The notes under the pieces were generated by a model. It did no database searches. It saw only the letters and a list, made by a program, of their open reading frames with translations, and was not told the origin of the DNA. Both the position numbers and the translations under genes were made by a program. From the NCBI GenBank assembly GCA_029960085.1, contig JASCPG010000005.1, positions 1 to 64,000 on the forward strand: a stretch of 64,000 bases of DNA. Reading direction: 5' to 3'. This document shows, piece by piece, positions 1 through 8,394 of the stretch. This DNA is from Microbacteriaceae bacterium PS02067 (GTDB taxonomy: Bacteria > Actinomycetota > Actinomycetes > Actinomycetales > Microbacteriaceae). Position 1 is the stretch's first letter, and every line of letters starts with the position of its first letter.

Positions 1-10
1 GTGCGGGCTC

Positions 11-77
11 GACGTCCGCTCCCTCCCCCCCTGATGCGGACGTCAGTGAGGGGCCGAAGGCGTCTTCGGCCCCTCAC
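11..77 (+). terminator. Two stacked hairpins ending the upstream unit
   Basis: Two perfect inverted repeats follow each other. The first pairs 11-19 (GACGTCCGC) with 36-44 across a 16-base loop. The second pairs 46-59 (GTGAGGGGCCGAAG) with 64-77 across a 4-base loop. The tail is U-poor, as is common in high-GC actinobacteria. They sit just before the rplM promoter, so they probably end the transcript of a gene left of the window. Confidence 0.75.
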
Positions 78-104
78 TTCGGTCATCCCCGCGGCGGCGC
101 GGGT

Positions 105-133
105 TTGGCGCAGGCATCCCCATGCCGTAGGCT
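105..133 (+). promoter_or_regulatory. rplM-rpsI promoter
   Basis: A -35 box TTGGCG (105-110) and a -10 box TAGGCT (128-133) are separated by exactly 17 bases. This is a good match to the housekeeping sigma-70 pattern of actinobacteria. Initiation near 140 would give a 5' leader of about 125 bases before rplM. Such a long leader is unusual here, where many genes look leaderless, and it leaves room for ribosomal-protein feedback control; I see no known leader motif. Confidence 0.7.
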
Positions 134-265
134 TGATCTTTGGTGTCCGGCTCGGCTGATCCGGCACCACGAACGTGAGCCCTCCACTGGCGCCCTTCGC
201 CTCGCGAAGCACCCCGGAGCGGGATTCACGAACCTCTCCGTTCGAATCAAGAAAGCAGCACTACT

Positions 266-712
266 GTGACGCGCACCTACACCCCCAAGGCCGGTGAAGT
301 GACCCGTGAGTGGGTCGTCATCGACGCGACCGACGTCGTTCTCGGACGCCTCGCCTCGCACGCCGCCGCGATCCTCCGCGGCAAGAACAAGCCCACCTTC
401 GCCAACCACATCGACACCGGTGACTTCGTGATCGTCGTCAATGCCGAGAAGGTGGCGCTCACGGGCCAGAAGCTCCAGAAGAAGATGGCCTACCGCCACT
501 CCGGCTACCCGGGCGGCCTCAAGGCGACCTCCTACGCCGAGCTCCTCGAGAAGAACCCGGTCCGCGCCGTCGAGAAGGCGATCCGCGGCATGCTCCCGAA
601 GAACAGCCTCGGCCGCCAGCAGCTCTCGAAGCTCAAGGTCTACGTCGGTGCCGAGCACCCGCACGGTGCCCAGCAGCCGACCCCCTACACCTTCGACCAG
701 GTCGCCCAGTAA
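266..712 (+). CDS. rplM: 50S ribosomal protein L13
   Basis: This is large-subunit ribosomal protein L13, an early-assembly protein that binds 23S rRNA. The 148 residues match the family's usual length of 140-150. The signature MLPKNSLGR is at residues 109-117 and is followed by the conserved AEHPH at 129-133. The start is GTG at 266, giving MTRTYTPK; only a weak GA-rich stretch (GAAAGCAG, 251-258) lies in front. It is the first gene of an rplM-rpsI unit with rpsI 26 bases downstream, the order found throughout bacteria. Expression should come from the promoter at 105-133. Nothing is unusual apart from the long leader. Confidence 0.98.
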   Translation: MTRTYTPKAGEVTREWVVIDATDVVLGRLASHAAAILRGKNKPTFANHIDTGDFVIVVNAEKVALTGQKLQKKMAYRHSGYPGGLKATSYAELLEKNPVRAVEKAIRGMLPKNSLGRQQLSKLKVYVGAEHPHGAQQPTPYTFDQVAQ

Positions 713-738
713 GCGCCGCCGAGAACAAGGAAACGAAC

Positions 739-1224
739 ATGGCGAAGATCGCTGACTCCATCGAAGAGACCCCCGAGTCCTACACCACCGAGAGCACGCC
801 CGTCGAGGCCGCTGCCGCGCCGCGCCCCGTGCTCTCCGTCCCCGGTGCGGCCGTCGGCCGCCGCAAGCAGGCCATCGCCCGCGTGCGCCTCGTGCCCGGC
901 TCCGGCACCATCACGGTGAACGGCCGCACGATCGAGGACTACTTCCCGAACAAGCTGCACCAGCAGCTCATCAACGACCCGTTCACGGTCCTCGACCTCG
1001 CGGGCGCCTACGACGTCATCGCGCGCATCTCCGGCGGTGGCCCCTCGGGCCAGGCCGGTGCGCTGCGTCTCGGCATCGCGCGTGCGCTCAACGAGATCGA
1101 CGCCGAGAACAACCGCCCGACCCTGAAGAAGGCCGGCTTCCTCTCGCGCGACGCGCGCGTGAAGGAGCGCAAGAAGGCCGGTCTCAAGAAGGCCCGCAAG
1201 GCTCCGCAGTACTCGAAGCGCTAA
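739..1224 (+). CDS. rpsI: 30S ribosomal protein S9
   Basis: This is small-subunit ribosomal protein S9, whose C-terminal tail reaches the P-site tRNA. The conserved core starts near [12 protein letters not shown], about residue 40. The protein ends in the basic tail [12 protein letters not shown], with the terminal Lys-Arg typical of S9. At 161 residues it carries an acidic, alanine-rich N-terminal extension of about 35 residues compared with the 130-residue E. coli protein; actinobacterial S9 often has such an extension. The start is ATG at 739 with AAGGA at 727-731 in front. It is cotranscribed with rplM, and glmM follows after six bases. Confidence 0.98.
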   Translation: MAKIADSIEETPESYTTESTPVEAAAAPRPVLSVPGAAVGRRKQAIARVRLVPGSGTITVNGRTIEDYFPNKLHQQLINDPFTVLDLAGAYDVIARISGGGPSGQAGALRLGIARALNEIDAENNRPTLKKAGFLSRDARVKERKKAGLKKARKAPQYSKR

Positions 1225-1230
1225 AGCTTC

Positions 1231-2574
1231 ATGGCGCTGTTCGGAACGGACGGTGTGCGGGGCCTCGCGAACGGCCCCCTCACCGCTGATCTGGCGCTCT
1301 CCCTGGCCCAGGCGACTGCCGTCGTCCTGGGCCAGGGGCGTATCGCCGAAGCGCGCAAGGCGGCCGGCAAGCGGCTCACCGCGGTCATCGGACGCGACCC
1401 CCGCATCTCGGGGCATTTCCTGTCCGCCGCGGTCGAGGCGGGGCTGGCATCGTCCGGCGTCGACGTGCTCGATGCGGGCACGCTCCCGACGCCGGCCACG
1501 GCCTTTCTCATCGGCGACATCGACGCCGACTTCGGTGTCATGATCTCGGCGTCGCACAACCCGGCGCCGGACAACGGCATCAAGATCTTCGCGCGCGGCG
1601 GAGTGAAGCTCCCCGACGTCGTCGAGCAGCGCATCGAAGAGGCCATGTCGGGCCCCAAGCTCCAGCCCACGGGCGGAGCCGTGGGCCGCGTCATCCGGTT
1701 CGCGGATGCCGAGGATCGCTACGTCATCCATCTGCTCGCCTCCCTGCCGCACCGGCTCGACGGCCTCCACGTCGTCGTCGACTGCGCGCACGGCGCGGCA
1801 TCCGGCGTCTCGCCCGAGACGTTCCGGAACGCCGGGGCGAAGGTCACCGTCATCGGGGCCGACCCCGACGGCATCAACATCAACGAGGGCGTCGGCTCGA
1901 CGCACCTCCGGGGTCTCGCGGCGGAAGTCGTGCGCGTGGGCGCCGACATCGGCATCGCGCACGATGGCGACGCCGACCGGTGTCTTGCGGTCGACGCCGA
2001 CGGAAACGTGATCGACGGCGACCAGATCATGGCGATCCTCGCCGTCTCGATGAAGCAGCGCGGAGTGCTCCGCGAAGACACGCTCGTCGCGACCGTCATG
2101 AGCAACCTCGGTCTGCACCGCGCGATGGCCGAGCACGGCATCCACGTCGAGACGACCGCCGTCGGCGACCGCTACGTCCTCGAGCGCATGAACGAAGGCG
2201 GGTTCTCGCTCGGCGGTGAGCAGAGCGGCCACGTCATCATGAGCAAGTTCGCCACGACCGGCGACGGCGTGCTCACGGGACTCCACCTGTGCGCCGAGAT
2301 GGCCCGTACCGGTCGTTCGCTCGCCGATCTGGCATCCGTCATGACGGTCTTCCCGCAGGTGCTCGTCAACGTCCGCGGCGTCGAGCGCTCCCGCGCCGAC
2401 GACGCCGACGTTCAGGATGCCGTCGCGCGCGCGACGGCGGCTCTCGGGCTCGGTGGACGGGTGCTGCTGCGCCCCTCGGGGACCGAGCCGATGGTCCGCG
2501 TGATGGTCGAGGCGACGACGCAGGACGAGGCTCAACGGATCGCCGACGATCTCGCCGACGTCGTCCGGGGCTGA
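1231..2574 (+). CDS. glmM: Phosphoglucosamine mutase
   Basis: GlmM interconverts glucosamine-6-phosphate and glucosamine-1-phosphate on the route to UDP-GlcNAc for peptidoglycan and EPS. The 447 residues match the family. The phospho-serine loop SASHNP is at 106-111, so Ser108 is the likely phosphorylated residue. The metal-binding loop DGDADR is at 245-250. The sugar-specificity motif GEQSGH and the C-terminal phosphate-binding RPSGTEP are both present. The start is ATG at 1231, six bases after rpsI and without a clear Shine-Dalgarno sequence, so translation may be coupled to rpsI. The partner glmS lies at 45.5 kb, beyond the EPS locus, and the two enzymes frame the amino-sugar-consuming genes. 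Confidence 0.97.
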   Translation: MALFGTDGVRGLANGPLTADLALSLAQATAVVLGQGRIAEARKAAGKRLTAVIGRDPRISGHFLSAAVEAGLASSGVDVLDAGTLPTPATAFLIGDIDADFGVMISASHNPAPDNGIKIFARGGVKLPDVVEQRIEEAMSGPKLQPTGGAVGRVIRFADAEDRYVIHLLASLPHRLDGLHVVVDCAHGAASGVSPETFRNAGAKVTVIGADPDGININEGVGSTHLRGLAAEVVRVGADIGIAHDGDADRCLAVDADGNVIDGDQIMAILAVSMKQRGVLREDTLVATVMSNLGLHRAMAEHGIHVETTAVGDRYVLERMNEGGFSLGGEQSGHVIMSKFATTGDGVLTGLHLCAEMARTGRSLADLASVMTVFPQVLVNVRGVERSRADDADVQDAVARATAALGLGGRVLLRPSGTEPMVRVMVEATTQDEAQRIADDLADVVRG

Positions 2575-2630
2575 TGCCGCTCCCGGCCGATGCCGTGGTG
2601 CTCCGCTAGCCTGAAGGCGGGGGTAGGGAG

Positions 2631-4124
2631 ATGTTCGGGGAGATAGAGGTCGTCTCGCTCGTGCGCGAGGCGATCACGCGGGGTGCGCACGAACGGGTCG
2701 CCGAGCTGGTCGACGCGTACCCGCTCGAGGTCTGGTTCGGCATGCGTCCGGACGAGTTCCAGCTTGTGGTGGCCGAGGCGTCGCGTTCTCGCGCGGGGCG
2801 TACGGGGGCGGTGGCGCTGTTCGCTCCGGTCTTCGTGGCATCCGGGATCGTGGCGGAGCCGCTGTCGCCGGAGGACTCGACGGGCCTCGAGCGAGATCTG
2901 CACGTCCTGGCTCAGGCGATCGCCACGCGGATGCACGGACACGCGCCGGAGGCGTGGGCGCGCGTTCGCGGCATCGGACTCGTCACCGATCCGGTCCCTC
3001 GCGGCGTCGATCCGACGCGCGGTCTGCGCGCATTCGCGCTCTTCCAAGCAGGCTTCACCGCGTCGCTCGCCGGAGACCTCGGTGAGGCGATGGATCTCTA
3101 CGCGAAAGCGGAACTGTGCCCCGTGCCGAAGTCACTGGACTTTCTGGGCCGACACGCCCTTGTACGCCACGCGCTCATCCACGCGCTCTGCGGAGATCGC
3201 AGTGTCGCGGAGAGGCTCGAGCGCGGGCTGCGCGCGGACGGACGCACCGACAGCTGGGTCGAGCAGGAGATCGACGCGGAGACCGTTCTGCTGCGCTCGC
3301 TGCTGCGGCCCGCGGACGAAGCCGAACAGGCATTCGACGCGATCGCCGCCGTCGACGCGACGGCGGTCGGCGAGATGTGGCCGTTCTACCTGCTGGGTGT
3401 CTTCCGGCTGGCCTTCATCGCGGGCGACCACCGTCGCATGCTGGGGGTGATCGACTGGTTCGATCGCGCGAACCTTGTCGGAAGCGGCGGTCCGGGCCTT
3501 CCCGGGAGCGTCCTGCGTTCTGCTCGGGCCGTCGAAGCTCTCCTCGACGGGGATGCGCGGCGGGCTCGGCGGGCGTTGCGAGGGGCGGACAAGGACCTGT
3601 GGGACACGGGCCTGCTCGTCGCCGCGCTGAGCCTTGTCAGCGGCCGCACCGCGCGCGCCGTCCGACAGCTCGAGGAGCTGGCCTCCGGAACCGCACGACT
3701 GCGTCAGGCGGAGAACCTGCGGGTGATCTGTCTCGCCATGGCGGCGCGCGCCGACGGTGACGAGGAGCTCGCCCTCGCACGGCTTCGTGGCCTGGCCCCG
3801 CATCTCGATCCCTACGCGACCGCGGCTCTGGCCCTGCTCGCGCCCGAGCTGACCGAGGCGGCGTCGACGCGTCTGGAAGGCTGGCCTCGGCCCGCCGCGA
3901 CGGACAGCGGGCTGAAGGGGCTGCGGGTGCGACCCACGCTGACCGATCGCGAGTTCGACATGCTGAAGGCACTCGCGCGGGGGATGACGCGTGAGCAGAC
4001 GGCGGAGGCCCTGTTCGTCACCGTCAACACCGTGAAGACGCATCAGCGCTCGCTCTACCGCAAGCTGAATGCGAACGACCGGGCGACAGCGCTCGTCGAA
4101 GCGCAGCGGCTCGGCCTTTTATGA
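2631..4124 (+). CDS. LuxR-family transcriptional regulator, helical-repeat type
   Basis: This 497-residue protein ends in a LuxR/GerE helix-turn-helix at about 437-497 (LTDREFDML, then VNTVKTHQRSLYRKL). The first ~430 residues look all-helical and alanine/leucine-rich, like degenerate TPR repeats. I see no Walker A P-loop, so it is not a full MalT-type STAND regulator, and no receiver or ligand domain is recognisable. The start is ATG at 2631 with the G-rich AAGGCGGG upstream. A -10-like TAGCCT is at 2607-2612, giving a leader of only about 12 bases. It stands alone between glmM and the convergent ppx. It could regulate cell-envelope genes, but nothing here shows its target. Confidence 0.85.
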   Translation: MFGEIEVVSLVREAITRGAHERVAELVDAYPLEVWFGMRPDEFQLVVAEASRSRAGRTGAVALFAPVFVASGIVAEPLSPEDSTGLERDLHVLAQAIATRMHGHAPEAWARVRGIGLVTDPVPRGVDPTRGLRAFALFQAGFTASLAGDLGEAMDLYAKAELCPVPKSLDFLGRHALVRHALIHALCGDRSVAERLERGLRADGRTDSWVEQEIDAETVLLRSLLRPADEAEQAFDAIAAVDATAVGEMWPFYLLGVFRLAFIAGDHRRMLGVIDWFDRANLVGSGGPGLPGSVLRSARAVEALLDGDARRARRALRGADKDLWDTGLLVAALSLVSGRTARAVRQLEELASGTARLRQAENLRVICLAMAARADGDEELALARLRGLAPHLDPYATAALALLAPELTEAASTRLEGWPRPAATDSGLKGLRVRPTLTDREFDMLKALARGMTREQTAEALFVTVNTVKTHQRSLYRKLNANDRATALVEAQRLGLL

Positions 4125-4169
4125 GACGGTGTTCATTTTCTGGGTGAATCAGGGGGTGAGTTCCTCGTG

Positions 4170-4190
4170 CCTTCCGGGCAACCCGGAAGG
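4170..4190 (+). terminator. Terminator of the LuxR-type gene
   Basis: A perfect 9-base-pair stem, CCTTCCGGG (4170-4178) with its complement at 4182-4190, closes a three-base loop. It lies 46 bases after the regulator's stop codon. Confidence 0.75.
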
Positions 4191-4442
4191 GGCCCTCGAG
4201 TGAGACTGTAGATTCGACTCATCAGCAGCCGAGCGCGGCCTCCCGCGCGGGCTGCGGTCACGCAAGAAGCGCACGCCGCGGTCGGGCCCCCGACGCGTCG
4301 AGACGCATCGGCCGGCCTCTGCCAGGGGCAGGCAAGCGTGTCCGCCGCCCGCGATCATGAGGGATTGGGGCCCTCGCCGTGGGAAGCCGCTGAGCGCGAG
4401 CCGTTTGCCGGGGGCATATGCGGCACGCTACTGGGGGATACG

Positions 4443-4483
4443 GATGCCGGGGTGGGCGGGGCGCCGCCGCCCACCCCGGCATC
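4443..4483 (-). terminator. Terminator of ppx
   Basis: A perfect 17-base-pair stem (4443-4459 with 4467-4483) has a 7-base loop. It begins 16 bases past the ppx stop on the minus strand. It is one of the longest perfect stems in the window and could act in both directions. Confidence 0.85.
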
Positions 4484-4498
4484 GCGCACGATTCCGTG

Positions 4499-5440
4499 TC
4501 AGGTCGGCTCCGACCAGCTGAGCGATTCGATGTACCGCAGCAGCACGCCTTCACGCAGCGCCCACGGGCTCACCTCGAGTTCGTCGACGCGCAGCATCGT
4601 CATCGCGGTGTGCAGCACGACTCCGGCTGCGACGATCTGGAACGTGCGATCGGGCGTGATCCCGGGAAGCTCCTGGCGCGCGGCCGCGGGGATCCGCGCG
4701 AGGCGCGGGATCCACGAGTCGAGCGACCCGCGCGGGAGCAGCATGCGTTCGCTGTCCGACCAGCCGGGGGCGGGATAGCCGGCGAGCTTCGCGAGCGAGC
4801 GGATAGCCTTCGACGATCCGACGACGTGATTCGGTCGGGGCTGACCCATCATCATCTCCGCGACCGGTTCGAGCGTGGCGCGGGCGTGCTCACGCAGACG
4901 CTCCACGGCCTCTTCGCCCGGTGGATCGGTCGGCAGGAACTCGATCGTGGTCCGGCCCGCCCCGAGCGGTAAGGATGCCGCGACGTCGGGGAGCTCGTCC
5001 GCTCCCGCGGCGAGCTCGAGCGAGCCGCCGCCGATGTCGAACAGCAGGATCTGCCCCGCCGCCCACCCGAACCAGCGGCGGACCGCGAGGAAGGTGAAAC
5101 GGGCCTCCGATTCGCCGCCGAGCACCTGCAGGTCCTGACCCAGCGCCGCCTCGATGCGTGCGATCACCTCGGGGCCGTTCGTCGCCTCGCGCACGGCACT
5201 CGTTGCCGTCGCGAGGAGTTCGACGACGTTCTCTGCCCTCGCCGTCTCGCGCGCCTGCGCGACGGCATCCACGAGCGCTCGAACGCCGACCTCGCTGATC
5301 GAGCCGTCGGGCTCGAGGTACCGCATGAGACGCAGGATCGTTCGCTGACTGGTCGCCGCCTGCGGCCTGCCGCCGGGGTGGACATCGGCGACGAGCAGGT
5401 GGACGGTGTTCGATCCGATGTCGAGGACTCCCAAGCGCAA
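4499..5440 (-). CDS. ppx: Exopolyphosphatase / pppGpp phosphatase (Ppx/GppA family)
   Basis: Ppx/GppA enzymes remove terminal phosphate from polyphosphate or from pppGpp and belong to the sugar-kinase/actin ATPase fold. The N-terminal phosphate loop LDIGSNT starts at residue 5. A catalytic-glutamate region GGESEARF is near 108-115 and the second phosphate loop DIGGGS is at 135-140. The chosen start is TTG at 5440 (313 residues, the short actinobacterial form), because the conserved fold begins three residues later and a TAGCCT -10 box lies exactly 7 bases upstream (5453-5448). The frame continues open upstream, but that sequence reads into coaA in antisense and has no family resemblance. It is divergent from coaA across only 34 bases. 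Substrate choice between polyphosphate and pppGpp cannot be read from the sequence. Confidence 0.9.
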   Translation of the reverse strand: MRLGVLDIGSNTVHLLVADVHPGGRPQAATSQRTILRLMRYLEPDGSISEVGVRALVDAVAQARETARAENVVELLATATSAVREATNGPEVIARIEAALGQDLQVLGGESEARFTFLAVRRWFGWAAGQILLFDIGGGSLELAAGADELPDVAASLPLGAGRTTIEFLPTDPPGEEAVERLREHARATLEPVAEMMMGQPRPNHVVGSSKAIRSLAKLAGYPAPGWSDSERMLLPRGSLDSWIPRLARIPAAARQELPGITPDRTFQIVAAGVVLHTAMTMLRVDELEVSPWALREGVLLRYIESLSWSEPT

Positions 5441-5447
5441 GGGAATC

Positions 5448-5467
5448 AGGCTAGCGGCGGATAGAGT
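5448..5467. promoter_or_regulatory. Divergent leaderless -10 boxes, ppx and coaA
   Basis: On the minus strand TAGCCT (5453-5448) is 7 bases before the TTG start of ppx. On the plus strand TAGAGT (5462-5467) is 7 bases before the ATG of coaA. The genes are only 34 bases apart, so both -35 regions must lie inside the opposite gene's promoter or coding start. I see no strong -35 box for either. Confidence 0.55.
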
Positions 5468-5474
5468 GGGCGCG

Positions 5475-6434
5475 ATGTCCACCGAGGAGCACACGAACGA
5501 GCCGGCCACCGACGTCGCCTCGCTGTACCGCGAGGTCGACCGCGCCGAGTGGGCCGCCCTCGCCTCGGGCATCCGGAATCCGCTGAGCGAGACCGAGGTC
5601 GTCCAGCTTCGCGGAATCGGGGACCGGCTCGACCTCACCGAGGTGCGCGAGGTCTACCTGCCCCTCAGTCGTCTGCTGTCGACGTACGCGGAGAACACGA
5701 AGCGTCTCGGGGCGGAGACGGCCGCCTTCCTGCGTGAGCCCGACACGACGACCCCGTTCGTCGTGGGCGTGGCCGGCTCGGTCGCGGTCGGGAAGTCCAC
5801 GATCGCACGCCTGCTGCGCGAGCTCATGAGCCGTTGGCCCGGTACGCCGCGCGTCGAGCTCGTCACGACCGACGGGTTCCTCTACCCGAACGCCGAGCTC
5901 GAGCGCCGCGGCATCATGAGCCGCAAGGGGTTTCCCGAGTCCTATGACCGTCGCGCGCTCGTGCGCTTCCTCACCGACGTGAAGTCCGGGGCCGCCGAGG
6001 CGCGCGCGCCGTTCTACTCGCACGTGCGCTACGACATCGTGCCCGACGCGTACGTCACGGTGCGCCGCCCCGACGTCGTGATCGTCGAGGGTCTCAACGT
6101 GCTGTCGCCGCCTCCGACGCCCAACGACGTCGCCGTGAGCGATCTGTTCGACTTCTCGATCTACGTGGATGCCGGTGCCGACGACATCGCCGGGTGGTAC
6201 GTCGACCGGTTCCTGGCGCTCCGCGAAGGCGCGTTCTCGAACCCGAGCTCGTTCTTCAACGTGTTCGCCGAGCTCTCCGACGCGGAGGCGGTCGAGACCG
6301 CGCTCGGCTACTGGAACGACATCAACCTGCCGAACCTCCGCGAGAACGTCGAACCCACCAAGCACCGCGCGACGCTCGTGCTCGGAAAGGCCGCCGACCA
6401 CACCGTGAAGTCCGTCCTCCTGCGGAAGCTCTGA
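5475..6434 (+). CDS. coaA: Type I pantothenate kinase
   Basis: CoaA phosphorylates pantothenate with ATP, the first and regulated step of coenzyme A synthesis. The 319 residues fit the type I (bacterial CoaA) family. The Walker A loop GSVAVGKS is at 101-108. Further on come the conserved TTDGFLYPN and IVEGLNVL segments and the RRGIMSRKGFPESYD region that shapes the pantothenate site. The start is ATG at 5475, placed by the -10 box TAGAGT seven bases upstream and by the usual N-terminal length. In related actinobacteria coaA commonly neighbours glmS; here about 39 kb of polysaccharide genes separate them. Confidence 0.96.
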   Translation: MSTEEHTNEPATDVASLYREVDRAEWAALASGIRNPLSETEVVQLRGIGDRLDLTEVREVYLPLSRLLSTYAENTKRLGAETAAFLREPDTTTPFVVGVAGSVAVGKSTIARLLRELMSRWPGTPRVELVTTDGFLYPNAELERRGIMSRKGFPESYDRRALVRFLTDVKSGAAEARAPFYSHVRYDIVPDAYVTVRRPDVVIVEGLNVLSPPPTPNDVAVSDLFDFSIYVDAGADDIAGWYVDRFLALREGAFSNPSSFFNVFAELSDAEAVETALGYWNDINLPNLRENVEPTKHRATLVLGKAADHTVKSVLLRKL

Positions 6435-6530
6435 CGCCCCTCGGCCTTCGATCGCCAGTTCGTGCGGGTATGTGGCATCCATTCCCGCGTGTACTGGCAA
6501 ATGAACGGCGCACATCATGCGCGGGAGGCG

Positions 6531-7745
6531 TCAGCGCCGCTCGTCGAGGGCATCGACGAGATGCTCGGCGATCGCGAGTGAGGATGTCGCGCCGGGGGAC
6601 GGGGCGTTGCGCACCAGGGTGGTGGAGCTCGTCTCGTCGATCGCGAAGTCGTCGAGCAGGCGCCCGGAGGCATCCATCGCCTGCGCGCGGATGCCACGGA
6701 CGAGGCGCCTCGCGCGGGCGCCCTCGAGGGCGGGGACGTAGCGCTGCGCCTCCTGCAGGAAGAAGCGCTGCGAGAGCACCGTCCGGGCTTCGCGCACCGC
6801 GCTGCCCGCGTTCGCGGCGGAGAAGCGCCAGAACGCGCCGTCGGTCAGCGTCGCCGCAAGATCCCGGGGTGAGAGCCCCAATCCCCGGTATCCCTCGCGT
6901 GACAGCGACAGGAAGGCGTTGGGCCCCACGGTCATCTCGCCATCGTGGCGCTTCGTGAGGTGCACGCCGAGGAAGGGGTACCTCGGATCGGGCACGGGGT
7001 ACACGAGTCCCTGCAGGATGTCGCGGTACGCGGATTCGAGCAGGAAGTACTGTCCGAAGAACGGCACGATGCTGGGATGCCGGTCGCCGCCGGAGCGGCG
7101 CGCGACGCGGTCCGACTGGAGCCCCGCGCACACGAAGACGTGATCGGCGCTCATCGGACCGGCATCCGTGTGGACCGTCGCCCGCCCGGAGCCCCGCTCG
7201 ACACCCGTCACCTCGCGGCCGAACTCGACGCGTCCGCCCGCCGCCGTGATGTCCTCGATGAGCGCGCGCGTCACGGCGGCGTAGTCGGTGATCGCCGTGG
7301 TGGGGGACACGAGCGCCGCCTGTCCGACGGCTTGCGGCTCGATGTCGCGGATGCCGGCCGCATCCGTCAGACGGACGCCCGGCACCCCGTTGGCCTGCGC
7401 ACGCTCGTGGATGTGTTGCAGACGCGCCTCCTCCGCATCGTCGAGGGCGACGACGAGCTTGCCGCACTCGACATAGGGGAGCGACTTCTCGTCGCAGAAG
7501 TCCTTCAGCAGCGACACGCCGCGGCGGCACAGCCGGGCCTTGAGGCCGCCGGGCTCGTAGTAGAGGCCGGCGTGGACGACGCCCGAGTTGTGGCCCGTCT
7601 GGTGCGCGGCCGCGCGGTCCTCCTTCTCGAGGACCGTGACACTGCTCGACGGGAACCGTCGGGTCAGCTCTCGGCCGACGGCGGCGCCGAGGATCCCGGC
7701 ACCCACCACGACGAACGACTGCGTCGACGTGCCGCCGGCGCTCAT
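6531..7745 (-). CDS. lhgO: L-2-hydroxyglutarate oxidase
   Basis: LhgO is an FAD-dependent oxidase or dehydrogenase that turns L-2-hydroxyglutarate back into 2-oxoglutarate, passing electrons to the membrane quinone pool in E. coli. The 404 residues are the family length. An N-terminal dinucleotide-binding GAGILG (15-20) is followed by the family-typical HNSGVVHAGLYYEPG near 50-65. The start is ATG at 7745, overlapping the acetyltransferase stop by ATGA, so the two are one transcript with the acetyltransferase first. This is a revealing neighbour: WbpB/WlbA-type sugar dehydrogenases can dispose of NADH by reducing 2-oxoglutarate to L-2-hydroxyglutarate, which LhgO would recover. A closely related FAD oxidoreductase with another hydroxy-acid substrate is the alternative. 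Confidence 0.88.
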   Translation of the reverse strand: MSAGGTSTQSFVVVGAGILGAAVGRELTRRFPSSSVTVLEKEDRAAAHQTGHNSGVVHAGLYYEPGGLKARLCRRGVSLLKDFCDEKSLPYVECGKLVVALDDAEEARLQHIHERAQANGVPGVRLTDAAGIRDIEPQAVGQAALVSPTTAITDYAAVTRALIEDITAAGGRVEFGREVTGVERGSGRATVHTDAGPMSADHVFVCAGLQSDRVARRSGGDRHPSIVPFFGQYFLLESAYRDILQGLVYPVPDPRYPFLGVHLTKRHDGEMTVGPNAFLSLSREGYRGLGLSPRDLAATLTDGAFWRFSAANAGSAVREARTVLSQRFFLQEAQRYVPALEGARARRLVRGIRAQAMDASGRLLDDFAIDETSSTTLVRNAPSPGATSSLAIAEHLVDALDERR

Positions 7746-8344
7746 GCGACGAGGCTCAGCGTCTCGCCGTCCTGGGCATAGCGCTCCCCGGTGTCGGGGC
7801 AGACCCAGAGGTCGCCTTCTGCGGCGAGCGGATGCCCGGTGCGCCCGACCCAGCCGATGCGGCGGGCAGGTACGCCCACCACCAATGCGTGAGCGGGGAC
7901 GTCCTTCGTGACCACCGCGCCGGCGGCGACGAGCGCCCACTCGCCGACGCTCACCGGAGCGACGCACACCGCGCGGGCACCGATGGACGCGCCGCGCCCC
8001 ACGGTCACGGCCACGGCGTGCCAGTCGTCGGTGCCCTTCGGCGAGCCGTCGGGGTTCGCCGCGCGCGGGTACTCGTCGTTCGTGAGCACCGCGGCAGGTC
8101 CGATGAAGACACCGTCGCCGAGCACCGCGGGCTCGTACACCAGCGCGTAGTTCTGCACCTTGCAGGCATCCCCCAGAACCACCCCAGGGCCGATGTAGGC
8201 GCCGCGGCCGATGTTGCAGTCGGCGCCGAGTCGCGCATCCTCGCGGACCTGGGCGAGGTGCCAGACCCGGGTGCGTGCGCCGAGCGTCGCGCGCTCGTCG
8301 ACATCGGCGGACGGTTGGACGATCGGGGCGTCGGGCGTGGACAT
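7742..8344 (-). CDS. WbpD/WlbB-like amino-sugar N-acetyltransferase (left-handed beta-helix)
   Basis: This 200-residue protein is built of hexapeptide repeats that fold as a left-handed beta-helix. Segments such as NIGRGAYIGPGVVLG, KVQNYALVYE, VFIGPAAVLTN and GAVVTKDVPAHALVVGVPAR match the WbpD/WlbB group. Those enzymes acetylate the 3-amino group of a UDP-2-acetamido-3-amino-glucuronate using acetyl-CoA. The C-terminal tail has the CPDTGERY pattern that closes many of these proteins. The start is ATG at 8344 because an ideal Shine-Dalgarno AGGAAGG precedes it; the ATG 15 bases upstream would overlap that site. The gene overlaps lhgO by four bases and is divergent from the long EPS operon that holds a matching dehydrogenase and aminotransferases. 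The exact sugar is inferred. Confidence 0.8.
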   Translation of the reverse strand: MSTPDAPIVQPSADVDERATLGARTRVWHLAQVREDARLGADCNIGRGAYIGPGVVLGDACKVQNYALVYEPAVLGDGVFIGPAAVLTNDEYPRAANPDGSPKGTDDWHAVAVTVGRGASIGARAVCVAPVSVGEWALVAAGAVVTKDVPAHALVVGVPARRIGWVGRTGHPLAAEGDLWVCPDTGERYAQDGETLSLVA

Positions 8345-8394
8345 GGCTTCCTTCCTCATGCGGCAGCGCCGCGGGCGTCGTGTTCCGGTCAGTA

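Larger units (their letters stand above)
4125..4498. other. Intergenic region between convergent genes
   Basis: This 374-base stretch separates the LuxR-type regulator from ppx. It holds one terminator for each gene, at 4170-4190 and 4443-4483. The 250 bases between them carry no open frame with coding character, no tRNA and no repeat that I recognise. Confidence 0.6.

Noticed and set aside
685-2535. 616-codon minus-strand frame opposite rpsI and glmM
   Set aside because: It is the antisense of two certain genes, with Arg/Asp/Gly-rich composition and no recognisable domain.
4191-4442. Possible small RNA or tRNA between the two terminators
   Set aside because: No cloverleaf, promoter or known RNA motif could be traced by eye.
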